Below are positions 9,114 to 16,363 of a stretch of 64,000 nucleotides of DNA, piece after piece (positions within the stretch are counted from its first letter, which is position 1; each line of letters begins with the position of its first letter). Position numbers and translations under genes: made by a program. This stretch comes from Fuscovulum ytuae (GTDB lineage: Bacteria > Pseudomonadota > Alphaproteobacteria > Rhodobacterales > Rhodobacteraceae), in NCBI RefSeq assembly GCF_029953595.1, contig NZ_CP124535.1, forward strand, positions 744,001-808,000, given 5' to 3'. Below the pieces are notes generated by a model that saw nothing but the letters and a program-made list of their open reading frames with translations, ran no database searches and was not told the DNA's origin.

Positions 9114-9680
9114 TTAGCCTTGATCCGACCCATCCAGACGCGACTTCAGCGCGGCAAGCCCGGCGAAGGGACGAAGGTCTTCATCCCTTAAGGGCGCGGT
9201 GCCGGGGGCCGCAAAAACTGCCTCGCCAAGCGCCACGCCTTCGGCACGCGGATAAAGCGGCAGGGAAAGCTCAAGGGCCTCTAGCGCCACGAGGGCCAGA
9301 TCGATCGTTTCGGGCAGCGGTTCTTCGCTGTCATCTTCGGGCATCTCGACCTCGTCGCCTTCGGGTTCCTGCCACTTGGCGATGTAGTGGCGGCGGACGT
9401 CTTCGGTCAGATGCGCCGTGACGGGAGCCAGCGTGACAGAGCAGGGCTGCACCGCCTCTGCCGTCAACTTTGCCTCTAGCGTGAAATCTTCGCGCCCGGC
9501 GGGGCGAATTTCTCCGGCAAAGCGAAAGGCAGGCAGGGCGATCAAGCCCAGTTGCGTGGCCATCCAGTCGCGTGTGCTGCGATCGGGGCGCAGGTCGAAC
9601 CGGGTGGGTTTGCGTGTAGCCAGTGTGGCGCTGCGGAGGGGATGGTGGAAAGGTGGCGGGGCGGCGGTTTCATCGGGCAT
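9114..9680 (-). CDS. yceD: YceD/DUF177-family protein
   Basis: A 188-residue acidic protein of the YceD (DUF177) family, usually found immediately before rpmF; plant and bacterial members are linked to 23S rRNA accumulation. The protein shows the family's FRFAGEIRPAGREDFTLEAKLTAEAVQPCSVTLAPV region and an acidic EVEMPEDDSEEPLPETIDLALVALEALELSLPLYPR segment. It begins at ATG 9680 on the minus strand, divergent from bamE. The biochemical role remains unclear. Confidence 0.85.
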   Translation of the reverse strand: MPDETAAPPPFHHPLRSATLATRKPTRFDLRPDRSTRDWMATQLGLIALPAFRFAGEIRPAGREDFTLEAKLTAEAVQPCSVTLAPVTAHLTEDVRRHYIAKWQEPEGDEVEMPEDDSEEPLPETIDLALVALEALELSLPLYPRAEGVALGEAVFAAPGTAPLRDEDLRPFAGLAALKSRLDGSDQG

Positions 9681-9824
9681 CTGTGGGTTTCCCTTGCAGG
9701 ATCATGCCATGTGGCGCGGCGGTGGGCAGTGCTTGGGCAGACTGTTCGGCGCAGGCGCTGCTGTTTGCATTCTTGAAGTGCGGGCCATCCTTCTGTAAGC
9801 CAAAGGAAAGCAGCCGCGCAGGTC

Positions 9825-9838
9825 ATGGCATATGCCAT
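9825..9838. promoter_or_regulatory. 14-bp perfect palindrome between yceD and bamE
   Basis: The sequence ATGGCATATGCCAT is a perfect 14-bp inverted repeat in the 214-bp divergent region between yceD and bamE, 57 bp before the bamE start. It could be a dimeric regulator site, or overlap the bamE promoter. No regulator can be assigned. Confidence 0.35.
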
Positions 9839-9894
9839 ATGTGCTGCGCCCGGGCGAGACAAGACCGGCAGGGCAGAGGCAGGGTGGGAACAGC

Positions 9895-10383
9895 ATGGGG
9901 TTCAACGGCAAGATGACGGCCCTTTCGGGAACCGCCCGTATTCTGCGGGCCGGAGTGGTGGGTCTGGTCATGGTTGCCTTGGCCGCCTGTTCAACGCTTT
10001 ATCGCAATCATGGCTATGTGCCGACAGATCTTGACCTTGCCTTGGTTGAAGTGGGTGTCGACACGCGCGAGACGGTAACGGAAAAAGTCGGTCGGCCCTC
10101 GGCCTCGGGTCTGTTGAACGATGTGGGCTGGTTCTATGTACAAAGCCGTTGGGAATATCGCGGCGCCTTCGAGCCCCGGGAAATCGACCGTCAGGTGGTT
10201 TCGATCACCTTCAACGACAATGGGACCGTCCAGAACATCGAACGATTCGGGCTGGAGCGCGGGAAAGTTGTGCCGCTGTCGCGTCGCGTGACGGAATCCA
10301 GCGTCAAGGGTCTGAGCCTTATTCAGCAGTTGCTGGGCAGCTTTGGCCGGATTGCACCGGGTGTGATCACCGGCGACAACTGA
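9895..10383 (+). CDS. bamE: Outer membrane assembly lipoprotein BamE
   Basis: A 162-residue SmpA/OmlA (BamE) lipoprotein that stabilises the BAM complex inserting outer-membrane beta-barrels. From ATG 9895 there is a signal sequence with lipobox VALAAC, placing the lipidated Cys at about residue 28. The BamE fold follows with GVDTRETVTEKVGRPSASG and a WEYRG segment. An ATG-less extension to 9832 would disrupt the signal peptide. A hairpin with a T-rich tail follows the stop. Confidence 0.9.
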   Translation: MGFNGKMTALSGTARILRAGVVGLVMVALAACSTLYRNHGYVPTDLDLALVEVGVDTRETVTEKVGRPSASGLLNDVGWFYVQSRWEYRGAFEPREIDRQVVSITFNDNGTVQNIERFGLERGKVVPLSRRVTESSVKGLSLIQQLLGSFGRIAPGVITGDN

Positions 10384-10389
10384 GGGTAG

Positions 10390-10417
10390 CCGGCGCGATG
10401 CGCGCCGGTCCTATTCT
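10390..10417 (+). terminator. Rho-independent-type terminator after bamE
   Basis: CCGGCGCG (10390-10397) pairs with CGCGCCGG (10401-10408) around the loop ATG and is followed by TCCTATTCTT. The T-rich tail is imperfect. The tail overlaps the 3' end of the convergent msrB. Confidence 0.6.
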
Positions 10418-10803
10418 TCTGGATCAAAGGTCAGCGCCACGCCGTTGATGCAATAGCGCAGCCCTGTGGGCGCAGGCCCATCGGGGAAGACATGCCCCAG
10501 ATGAGCGTCGCAGCGGTTGCAATGCACTTCGGTCCGCCGCATCCAGAGGGTGCGATCTTCCTGCTCCCCTACCATTTCGGGGTCGATTGGCTGCCAGAAG
10601 CTGGGCCAGCCTGTGCCACTGTCGAACTTAGTCCGGGCGGAGAAGAGCGGGGCGTCGCAGCAGACGCAGCGAAAAGTGCCGGGGGCTTTGGGAAAGTTGT
10701 CGTTGCTAAAGGCCCGTTCCGTCGCGTGTTTGCGCGTGACGCGATAGGCGAGATCTGACAGTTGCGACCGCCATTCGGCATCGGATTTGACCACCTTTTC
10801 CAT
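10411..10803 (-). CDS. msrB: Peptide-methionine (R)-S-oxide reductase
   Basis: MsrB repairs methionine-R-sulfoxide in oxidised proteins. The 130-residue protein has two zinc-binding Cys pairs (CVCC and CNRCDAHLGHVF), the FDSGTGWPSFW motif and the catalytic Cys in RYCINGVAL. ATG 10803 gives MEKVVKSDAEWRSQLSD, matching family N-termini; the open frame continues upstream but that part is not conserved. It is convergent with bamE and divergent from olsB. Confidence 0.95.
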   Translation of the reverse strand: MEKVVKSDAEWRSQLSDLAYRVTRKHATERAFSNDNFPKAPGTFRCVCCDAPLFSARTKFDSGTGWPSFWQPIDPEMVGEQEDRTLWMRRTEVHCNRCDAHLGHVFPDGPAPTGLRYCINGVALTFDPEE

Positions 10804-10908
10804 CGCTTGCTTCCTTCGCTTGTCCGTTCTGGCCCTTGCCCGAAGGCGGCCCCTCGGCCCATATCTAGGCGCGGGGCAGAAAACAGCCAAGCAGCAAGTC
10901 GCGCCGGG

Positions 10909-11634
10909 ATGGAAATGGAATTTAGCAAGGGGCGGTTTCGCGTCCGGCTGGCCGAGGGGGCAGGGGATTTGGCCGCGGTTCAGGGTTTGCGGCACCTTGC
11001 CTTTCGTGGGGCTGAGGGGCGGGATCAGGACGCATTCGACGCAGTGTCAAAGCATCTGATGATTGAAGGGCTTGAGGATGGGCGTCTGGTCGGCACCTGC
11101 CGTTTTCAAGTCTTTGCCGCAAGCGCCGATCCGGGGCAGGGCTATACGGGGCAGTTCTACGACCTTTCCGCATTTCGCGCATTTTCCGCGCCGATTTTGG
11201 AAATCGGGCGGTTCTGCATGCGTCCGGGGGGACATGAGCCGGATATGCTGCGTCTGGCTTGGGCCGCGCTGACGCGGATGGTGGATGCGGAGGGGATCGC
11301 CCTTCTGTTTGGCTGCACCTCTTTTCCCGGCACGGAGGCAAGCGACTTTGCCGATGCGCTGGCGGCGCTGGCAGGGGGGCATATGGCGCCCCTTCGGTAT
11401 CGACCGGGGCGGAAGGCGGTTGAGGTGGTGCCGCTTACGCCAGCTGCGCATGATGCGGGCCGCGCGCTGCGGCAGATGCCGCCTTTGCTCCGCAGCTATC
11501 TGGCGATGGGGGGATGGGTCAGTGATCACGCCGTGGTGGATCGTGATCTGGGCACGCTGCATGTCTGCACCGGGGTTGAGATCGCGGCCATTCCGCCGTC
11601 GCGCGCGCGTCTTCTGCGGGCGGATGCCCGTTGA
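10909..11634 (+). CDS. olsB: L-ornithine N-alpha-acyltransferase
   Basis: OlsB transfers a 3-hydroxyacyl chain from ACP to ornithine, making lyso-ornithine lipid for the phosphorus-free membrane lipid. The 241-residue protein has the GNAT-like OlsB pattern: LRHLAFRG near the start, LVGTCRFQVF, EIGRFCMRP and LLFGCTSFPGTE. ATG 10909 is chosen because the upstream extension overlaps msrB on the other strand. The partner O-acyltransferase olsA is not adjacent; the next gene is an ABC-F ATPase. Confidence 0.9.
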   Translation: MEMEFSKGRFRVRLAEGAGDLAAVQGLRHLAFRGAEGRDQDAFDAVSKHLMIEGLEDGRLVGTCRFQVFAASADPGQGYTGQFYDLSAFRAFSAPILEIGRFCMRPGGHEPDMLRLAWAALTRMVDAEGIALLFGCTSFPGTEASDFADALAALAGGHMAPLRYRPGRKAVEVVPLTPAAHDAGRALRQMPPLLRSYLAMGGWVSDHAVVDRDLGTLHVCTGVEIAAIPPSRARLLRADAR

Positions 11635-11666
11635 CCTTCACCGCGGCCCCGCATACCTGAGCGGGC

Positions 11667-13472
11667 ATGGCACGCGCACCTCTTTTGCAGTTGTCGGGGA
11701 TATCCCTGACCTTTGGCGGAAACCCTGTTTTCGAGGGGCTGGACCTTGTGGTGCAGCCGGGGGATCGGGTTGCGCTGGTGGGGCGGAACGGGTCGGGTAA
11801 ATCCACCTTGATGAAGGTTATGGCCGGATTGGTGGAACCCGATCAGGGCAGCCGCATCGTGCCGCCGGGCATCGTCGTGGGCTATATGGAGCAAGACCCA
11901 GATCTGTCGGGCTTTGCCACATTGGGCGATTACGCCGCCAGCGCCCTGCCGGAAGGTGAGGCCTATCGCGTTGAAATGGTTGCGGAAGGTTTGAAGTTCC
12001 GACCCGAGACGCCGGTTGCCACCGCGTCGGGCGGGGAACGGCGGCGGGCCGCCTTGGCCAAGCTTTTGGCTGAGGGGCCAGAGCTGATGCTGTTGGACGA
12101 ACCGACGAACCATCTGGATATTCAAGCCATCGAATGGCTTGAGGCGCAGTTGACCGAAACCCGCACGGCCTTTGTCCTGATCAGCCACGACCGCGCCTTT
12201 CTGAAGGCCCTTACGAAGGCCACGCTCTGGATCGACCGGGGCGAAGTACGGCGGCGCGAGGCGGGGTTTGACGGGTTCGAGGAATGGCGCGAAACCGTCT
12301 GGGCCGAAGAGGATGAGGCGCGCCACAAGCTGGAACGCAAGATCAAGGCCGAGGCGAAATGGGCCGTGGAAGGCATCAGCGCCCGACGGAAGCGGAACAT
12401 GGGGCGGGTGCGCGCCTTGGCCGCGCTGCGGGACGAACGGGCGTCTATGATCCGGCGGCAGGGGACTGCGGCGCTGGAATTGGAAGGCGGCCAGACCAGC
12501 GGCAAGCGGGTGATCGAGGCGAAGGGTCTGGAAAAACGCTTTGGCGACAAGGTGATCGTGAAGGGGTTGGACCTTCGGGTTCTGCGTGGTGATCGGGTGG
12601 CCTTTGTCGGGCCGAACGGGGTGGGAAAAACCACGCTTCTGAAGATGCTGGTCAGCGAGGTGGCCCCCGATGCGGGCAGCGTGACCCTTGGCACCAATCT
12701 GGAAATTGCCGTCTTTGACCAGACCCGCGCCCAGTTGAATGGTGAGGCGAGCCTTTGGGAGAACCTGACCGGTGATCCCATGATGAGAGTTTCGGGCAAT
12801 TCCGATCAGGTCATGGTGCGTGGCAATCCGCGCCATGTGGTGGCCTATCTGAAGGATTTCCTGTTTGACGAAGCGCAGGCGCGCGCCCCGGTGAAAAGCC
12901 TTTCCGGGGGTGAGAAGGCGCGGCTTCTTTTGGCCAAGCTGATGGCGAAGCCGTCGAACCTGCTGATCCTTGACGAACCGACCAACGATCTGGATGTGGA
13001 AACGCTGGACCTGTTGCAGGATGTGCTGGGCGATTACGACGGCACGGTTTTGCTGGTCAGCCATGATCGCGATTTTATCGACAGGGTGGCGACGGCAACT
13101 GTCGCGCTGGAAGGCGGCGGGAAGGCGACGGTCTATCCCGGTGGCTGGTCGGATTATGCGGCGCAGCGCCCGATGCCAGTGGATGCGGCTGCAAGGGCAA
13201 TGCGAGCCGAGGCCCCGAAGCCAGAGGTCAAGCCGCAACCCGTAAAGGCCGACGGCCTGACCTTTACCGAGCGCAAGCGGCTGGATGCCCTGCCGGCTGT
13301 GATTGAGCGGCTGGAGGCCGAGATCGCCAAGCTGGGCGAATTCCTGTCGGACCCCGACTTGTTCACCAAGGAGCCTGCAAAGTTCCGAAAGGCATCCGAG
13401 GCGATGGCCGAACGGCAGCAGGCACTGGCTGCGGCAGAAGAGGAATGGCTGGTGCTGGCCGAGCGCGCCTGA
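11667..13472 (+). CDS. ABC-F family ATPase (Uup-like)
   Basis: A 601-residue soluble protein with two ABC ATPase domains and no membrane segments. Domain 1 has GRNGSGKST, SGGERRRAAL and LLDEPTNHLD; domain 2 has GPNGVGKTT, SGGEKARLLL and LILDEPTNDLD. A charged linker joins them, and the C-terminal 85 residues form the Uup-type coiled coil (RKRLDALPAVIERLEAEIAKL). ABC-F proteins act on the ribosome or on DNA repair intermediates; the C-terminal domain points to Uup, but a ribosome-protection role cannot be excluded. Confidence 0.9.
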   Translation: MARAPLLQLSGISLTFGGNPVFEGLDLVVQPGDRVALVGRNGSGKSTLMKVMAGLVEPDQGSRIVPPGIVVGYMEQDPDLSGFATLGDYAASALPEGEAYRVEMVAEGLKFRPETPVATASGGERRRAALAKLLAEGPELMLLDEPTNHLDIQAIEWLEAQLTETRTAFVLISHDRAFLKALTKATLWIDRGEVRRREAGFDGFEEWRETVWAEEDEARHKLERKIKAEAKWAVEGISARRKRNMGRVRALAALRDERASMIRRQGTAALELEGGQTSGKRVIEAKGLEKRFGDKVIVKGLDLRVLRGDRVAFVGPNGVGKTTLLKMLVSEVAPDAGSVTLGTNLEIAVFDQTRAQLNGEASLWENLTGDPMMRVSGNSDQVMVRGNPRHVVAYLKDFLFDEAQARAPVKSLSGGEKARLLLAKLMAKPSNLLILDEPTNDLDVETLDLLQDVLGDYDGTVLLVSHDRDFIDRVATATVALEGGGKATVYPGGWSDYAAQRPMPVDAAARAMRAEAPKPEVKPQPVKADGLTFTERKRLDALPAVIERLEAEIAKLGEFLSDPDLFTKEPAKFRKASEAMAERQQALAAAEEEWLVLAERA

Positions 13473-13707
13473 GGCCGCAGGTTCACGCGAAAGCGAGAAA
13501 ATACCACGTGATTTTGATGGGATAGGCGGTGTCTGGCCGATCCTAGGCGGCGGTGCAGGCCGGTTGCCGCCTGTGCGCGTCACGCGCCTTCACCTCCGTG
13601 CGAGGCTGCCTTGTCCGTGTCTTCCTGAGGGCGCAGGTCTGCGGGACGAGACGCCCCGGACTGGCCTGTGACAGGCGCAAGGGGCGCGGCACAGGCACAG
13701 GAGACAA

Positions 13708-14295
13708 ATGATGAAACGCAGGATCATGACGGTTGCGGGCGTGGCAGCCATGGTGGCGCTGCCGGCCTTTGCGGGCGGCCCGAGCGCGGTGACAGAGGAG
13801 CCGGTGGTGGCACCGGCACCTGTTGCGCTGCCCGCCCCTTCGGCGCACTGGAGCGGGCTTTATGTCGGTGGACAGCTTGGTTATGGCGATATCGGATCAA
13901 GCGGCGCCTTGGGCGGGGATGGCATGACGGGTGGCCTGCTGGCGGGCTATCGCGCCGATTTCGGGCAGTTCGTGGCCGGGGTGGAAGGCAATTTTGACTG
14001 GGCCGATATCGATATTGGGGGTGGGGCGACGCTGGAGTCCATCTCGCGCCTGAAACTGGTGGGGGGCTATGATCTGGGGCCTGCCCTTGTCTATGGCACG
14101 GTGGCAGCTGTCCGGGCGGATACGTCGCTGGGCGCCGATAATGGCTGGGGTGCGGGGATCGGGGTGGATTACGCGCTGACACAGCAGATGACAGTGGGCG
14201 CGGAGCTTATGGAGCATCGATTTGATAATTTTGTCGGCAGCGGGACGGATATCGATGCGACCACGCTGAATGCGCGTGTCGGGTTCCGGTTCTGA
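13708..14295 (+). CDS. Small outer-membrane beta-barrel protein
   Basis: A 195-residue exported protein. A signal peptide (MMKRRIMTVAGVAAMVALPAFAGG) is followed by a Pro/Ala/Val-rich segment and then alternating short hydrophobic strands (WSGLYVGGQLGYGD, GGLLAGYRADFGQFVAGVEGNFDW). It ends in Phe (LNARVGFRF), the BAM recognition signature. This fits the eight-stranded Omp25/opacity-type porin-like family. No ligand can be inferred. It is followed by a terminator shared with the convergent decarboxylase region. Confidence 0.8.
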   Translation: MMKRRIMTVAGVAAMVALPAFAGGPSAVTEEPVVAPAPVALPAPSAHWSGLYVGGQLGYGDIGSSGALGGDGMTGGLLAGYRADFGQFVAGVEGNFDWADIDIGGGATLESISRLKLVGGYDLGPALVYGTVAAVRADTSLGADNGWGAGIGVDYALTQQMTVGAELMEHRFDNFVGSGTDIDATTLNARVGFRF

Positions 14296-14307
14296 TACCG
14301 GCCGGCG

Positions 14308-14322
14308 TTAACGAAGTGTTAA
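14308..14322. promoter_or_regulatory. TTAA-N7-TTAA motif (CtrA-type consensus) between convergent genes
   Basis: TTAACGAAGTGTTAA matches the alphaproteobacterial CtrA consensus TTAA-N7-TTAA exactly. It lies 3' of both flanking genes, just before the terminator hairpin, so a promoter role is not obvious. Confidence 0.3.
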
Positions 14323-14324
14323 GG

Positions 14325-14348
14325 GTGGCCCTTCGCGGGCCGCTTTTT
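14325..14348 (+). terminator. Terminator after outer-membrane protein gene
   Basis: GTGGCCC (14325-14331) pairs with GGGCCGC (14337-14343, one G-T pair) around TTCGC, followed by TTTTT. It ends at the stop codon of the convergent decarboxylase gene. Confidence 0.8.
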
Positions 14349-15727
14349 CACATGAGGTCGGCCACCACCTTTGGGATCATGTCCACATCTTCGGCAGTGC
14401 AATCGAATTGGCCCACCTGCACCCGGATGACGAAGCGTCCGGCGTGGCGGGTTTGCGTCAGGTAGATGCGGCCATCGTCATTGATGCGGCTGAGCAAAGT
14501 TTCCGTTTCCCGGTCCGTGGCAAGGGCAAAGGTAAAGAGCGATAGCGAAGGTTCGGTTGTGATCGTCACGCCGGGCAGACGCGCCAGCGCATCGCGGGCC
14601 TGACGTGCCCAGGACACATGGTTGCGAATCCGGTCGCGCAGGCCTGACAGACCATAGGCGCGAAGCGTGAACCAAAGCTTAAGGGCGCGGAATCTGCGCC
14701 CCAAGGGTACGGTCCATTCGTTGAAATTGGTGATCTCTTCCCGACCGGCTGTTTCCAGATAGGTTGGACGCAGGCCGAGCGTGCGGATCTGCGGACCCGG
14801 ATCGGCAAGGAACTGGACGGCGCAATCGAATTGCGCGCCCAGCCATTTATGGGGGTTGAAGACGATGCTGTCGGCACCCTCGATCCCTTCCCAAAGACGG
14901 CGGAACTCGGGGCAGATCATGGCGCTGCCTGCCCAAGCGGCATCGACATGGACGGGCAGGCCCGCGGCTTTGGCGACCGTGATGCAATCAGCGATGCGGT
15001 CAAAGGCCCCGACCGAAGTACCGCCTGCGCACAGGATGACGCCTGCGGGCAGGTGGCCTGCCGCCCGGTCGGCGGCGATGGCCCCGGCGAGTGCGCCGGG
15101 TTTCATGGAAAGCGTCGCATCCGTTGGAATTTTCACCAGATTTTCCTGACCGATCCCGGCGATGCGGGTGGCTTTATCCACGCTGCTATGGGTTTCGGCG
15201 CTGGCGTATAGGCGGAGGCGTGGCTGCGCCGAAAGGCCCTGTTGCAGGCCCTGCCAGCCAAGCGCCTGTTCACGCATGGTGAGGATAGCCGACAGCGTGG
15301 CGGTGGTGGCGCTGTCATGGATCGTGCCGGTAAAGCGGTCGGGCAGGCCGAGGGCGCGGGTGAGCCAGCGGATCATCACCTGTTCCACCTCGGTCACGGC
15401 GGGGGAGGTTTGCCACAGCATGCCCTGAGCCGCGATGGCATTGGCGAGTTGTTCGGCCAGCATGGAAGCAGGGGAGGCATTGGCGGGGAAATAGGCGAAG
15501 AAGCGGGGATGCTGCCAATGGGTCAGGCCGGGGGGGATGATACGGGCGAAATCAGCAAAGATCGCCTCGGGTGGTTCGGGGTTTTCCGGCGGTGTTTCAG
15601 GGAGTTGCGCCGCGATGGCACCGGGGGTGAGGGGGGCGCGGACGGGGCGGTCGCGCAAGCCGGTATGGTAATCATGCGCCCAATCGGCGGCGATTTTCGA
15701 CCAGTGGCGGAGGGCGTCGTGATCCAT
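14348..15727 (-). CDS. PLP-dependent group II decarboxylase (aromatic-L-amino-acid type)
   Basis: A 459-residue group II decarboxylase. The PLP lysine lies in IVFNPHKWLG, with HVDAAWAGSA upstream (the Asp that contacts the pyridine nitrogen) and THWQHPRFFAYFPANAS near the N-terminus, typical of aromatic amino-acid decarboxylases. The likely reaction is decarboxylation of an aromatic amino acid to its amine; the exact substrate cannot be read from sequence. It stands alone on the minus strand, with a 636-bp non-coding region containing a 12-bp-period repeat upstream. Confidence 0.87.
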   Translation of the reverse strand: MDHDALRHWSKIAADWAHDYHTGLRDRPVRAPLTPGAIAAQLPETPPENPEPPEAIFADFARIIPPGLTHWQHPRFFAYFPANASPASMLAEQLANAIAAQGMLWQTSPAVTEVEQVMIRWLTRALGLPDRFTGTIHDSATTATLSAILTMREQALGWQGLQQGLSAQPRLRLYASAETHSSVDKATRIAGIGQENLVKIPTDATLSMKPGALAGAIAADRAAGHLPAGVILCAGGTSVGAFDRIADCITVAKAAGLPVHVDAAWAGSAMICPEFRRLWEGIEGADSIVFNPHKWLGAQFDCAVQFLADPGPQIRTLGLRPTYLETAGREEITNFNEWTVPLGRRFRALKLWFTLRAYGLSGLRDRIRNHVSWARQARDALARLPGVTITTEPSLSLFTFALATDRETETLLSRINDDGRIYLTQTRHAGRFVIRVQVGQFDCTAEDVDMIPKVVADLM

Positions 15728-15826
15728 GCGGGAGGTCCTTTTTCTGCGCGGAGATGAGCAGGGCTTTGGTCGCGCCGCAAGGGGGGCGTAAATCTTGGCG
15801 TGAAATCAGGGGGTTGGGTGAAATCC

Positions 15827-15873
15827 TTTGTGCCCTGTTTTGTGCCGCCTTTTGTGCAGCATTTTGTGGGCAC
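15827..15873. repeat. Dispersed element of four TGTG units, 12-bp period (copy A)
   Basis: TGTG occurs at 15829, 15841, 15853 and 15865, exactly 12 bp apart, each preceded by TTT or TTTT. The spacers CCCTG, CCGC, CAGC and the end GGGCAC recur in the same order in copy B (55531-55575). GTGCCC near the left end is complementary to GGGCAC at the right end. The element lies about 100 bp upstream of the decarboxylase start. Function unknown. Confidence 0.7.
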
Positions 15874-16041
15874 GCAGCGGGCGGTTTGGTGGGGCGGCGT
15901 TAAGGTAAACGGGGGATGGCCATATGACCCATCCTAGGGGAGGAGGGTAGCTAAAGCTGGGGCTGGGGCCTGTCTTTCCCTATCTTTGGGGCTTCGATGG
16001 CGAGAGGGGGGGGCGGTCGGCAGAGAGGGGGAGCCGGTATC

Positions 16042-16083
16042 GGGTTCGGGGCGGGGTTCGGTTGGGCTTGGGGATGGTTGGGA
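16042..16083 (+). other. G-quadruplex-forming G-tract cluster
   Basis: Six or more runs of at least three G separated by 1-7 nt occur here (GGGTTCGGGG, CGGGG, TTGGGCTTGGGG, TTGGG). This satisfies the usual G4 pattern on the plus strand, which is the transcript strand if transcription continues into cysS. No structural evidence is available. Confidence 0.4.
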
Positions 16084-16205
16084 GCGGGGCGTGTTCGGGG
16101 GAGAAGGAGGCTCTGCATTTGGGCCGGGGCCGGGCTAGCGGGCGAGATAGGGAGCGGGGGCAGAGGGGCTTGGCAGGCCGGGGGTTTTTCTGTAGCGGTG
16201 AGTAC

Positions 16206-16250
16206 ATGAACAGGACGGGCTTCTGCTGCATTTCTTGCATTACGCGCTGA
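16206..16250 (+). CDS. Putative Cys-rich leader peptide upstream of cysS
   Basis: A 14-codon ORF, MNRTGFCCISCITR, lies 113 nt upstream of the cysS start on the same strand, with a weak Shine-Dalgarno-like GGTGAG just before its ATG. Three of 14 codons are Cys (TGC TGC ATT TCT TGC). Leader ORFs rich in one amino acid often sense that amino acid's charged tRNA; a Cys leader before cysteinyl-tRNA synthetase would fit. An inverted repeat (16259-16266 with 16305-16312) follows, but without a T-run. Short length makes this speculative. Confidence 0.35.
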   Translation: MNRTGFCCISCITR

Positions 16251-16258
16251 CCATCGGT

Positions 16259-16312
16259 CGCGCGGGCCTTCTTGTCGTTCCCAAGGAAAGACGAAGTTGC
16301 TAGACCCGCGCG
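16259..16312 (+). promoter_or_regulatory. Inverted repeat in cysS leader
   Basis: CGCGCGGG (16259-16266) is complementary to CCCGCGCG (16305-16312) with a 38-nt loop; the right arm CCCGCGCGGG is also self-complementary, so alternative pairings are possible. It lies between the Cys-rich mini-ORF and cysS. No T-run follows, so it is not a classical terminator. Confidence 0.3.
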
Positions 16313-16363
16313 GGATGGGGGCGTGCCGGCAGGATGGGCGGGGCCTTTAGCGAGGTTGGGGAT

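Larger units (their letters stand above)
15728..16363. other. 636-bp non-coding region between decarboxylase and cysS
   Basis: No convincing protein-coding gene fills this gap. From left to right it holds the decarboxylase promoter side (unassigned), a four-unit TGTG repeat with 12-bp spacing (15827-15873), a strongly G-biased stretch on the plus strand (about 15995-16160) with a quadruplex-forming pattern, a 14-codon Cys-rich ORF (16206-16250), and an inverted repeat before cysS. Longer open frames across the G-rich part are low complexity (Gly/Arg/Trp) and look non-coding. Confidence 0.6.

Noticed and set aside
11526-13583. 685-codon minus-strand open frame over the ABC-F gene
   Set aside because: Antisense to two intact ABC domains.
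15827-15873. TGTG arrays as CRISPR repeats or as coding (Cys-Thr-rich minus frames)
   Set aside because: The unit is 12 bp with no spacers of CRISPR length and no cas genes. Open minus frames arise because 12 is a multiple of three.
15995-16250. Gly/Arg/Trp-rich frames in the G-rich region before cysS
   Set aside because: Low-complexity translation of G-tracts; only the terminal 14-codon ORF has a separate rationale.
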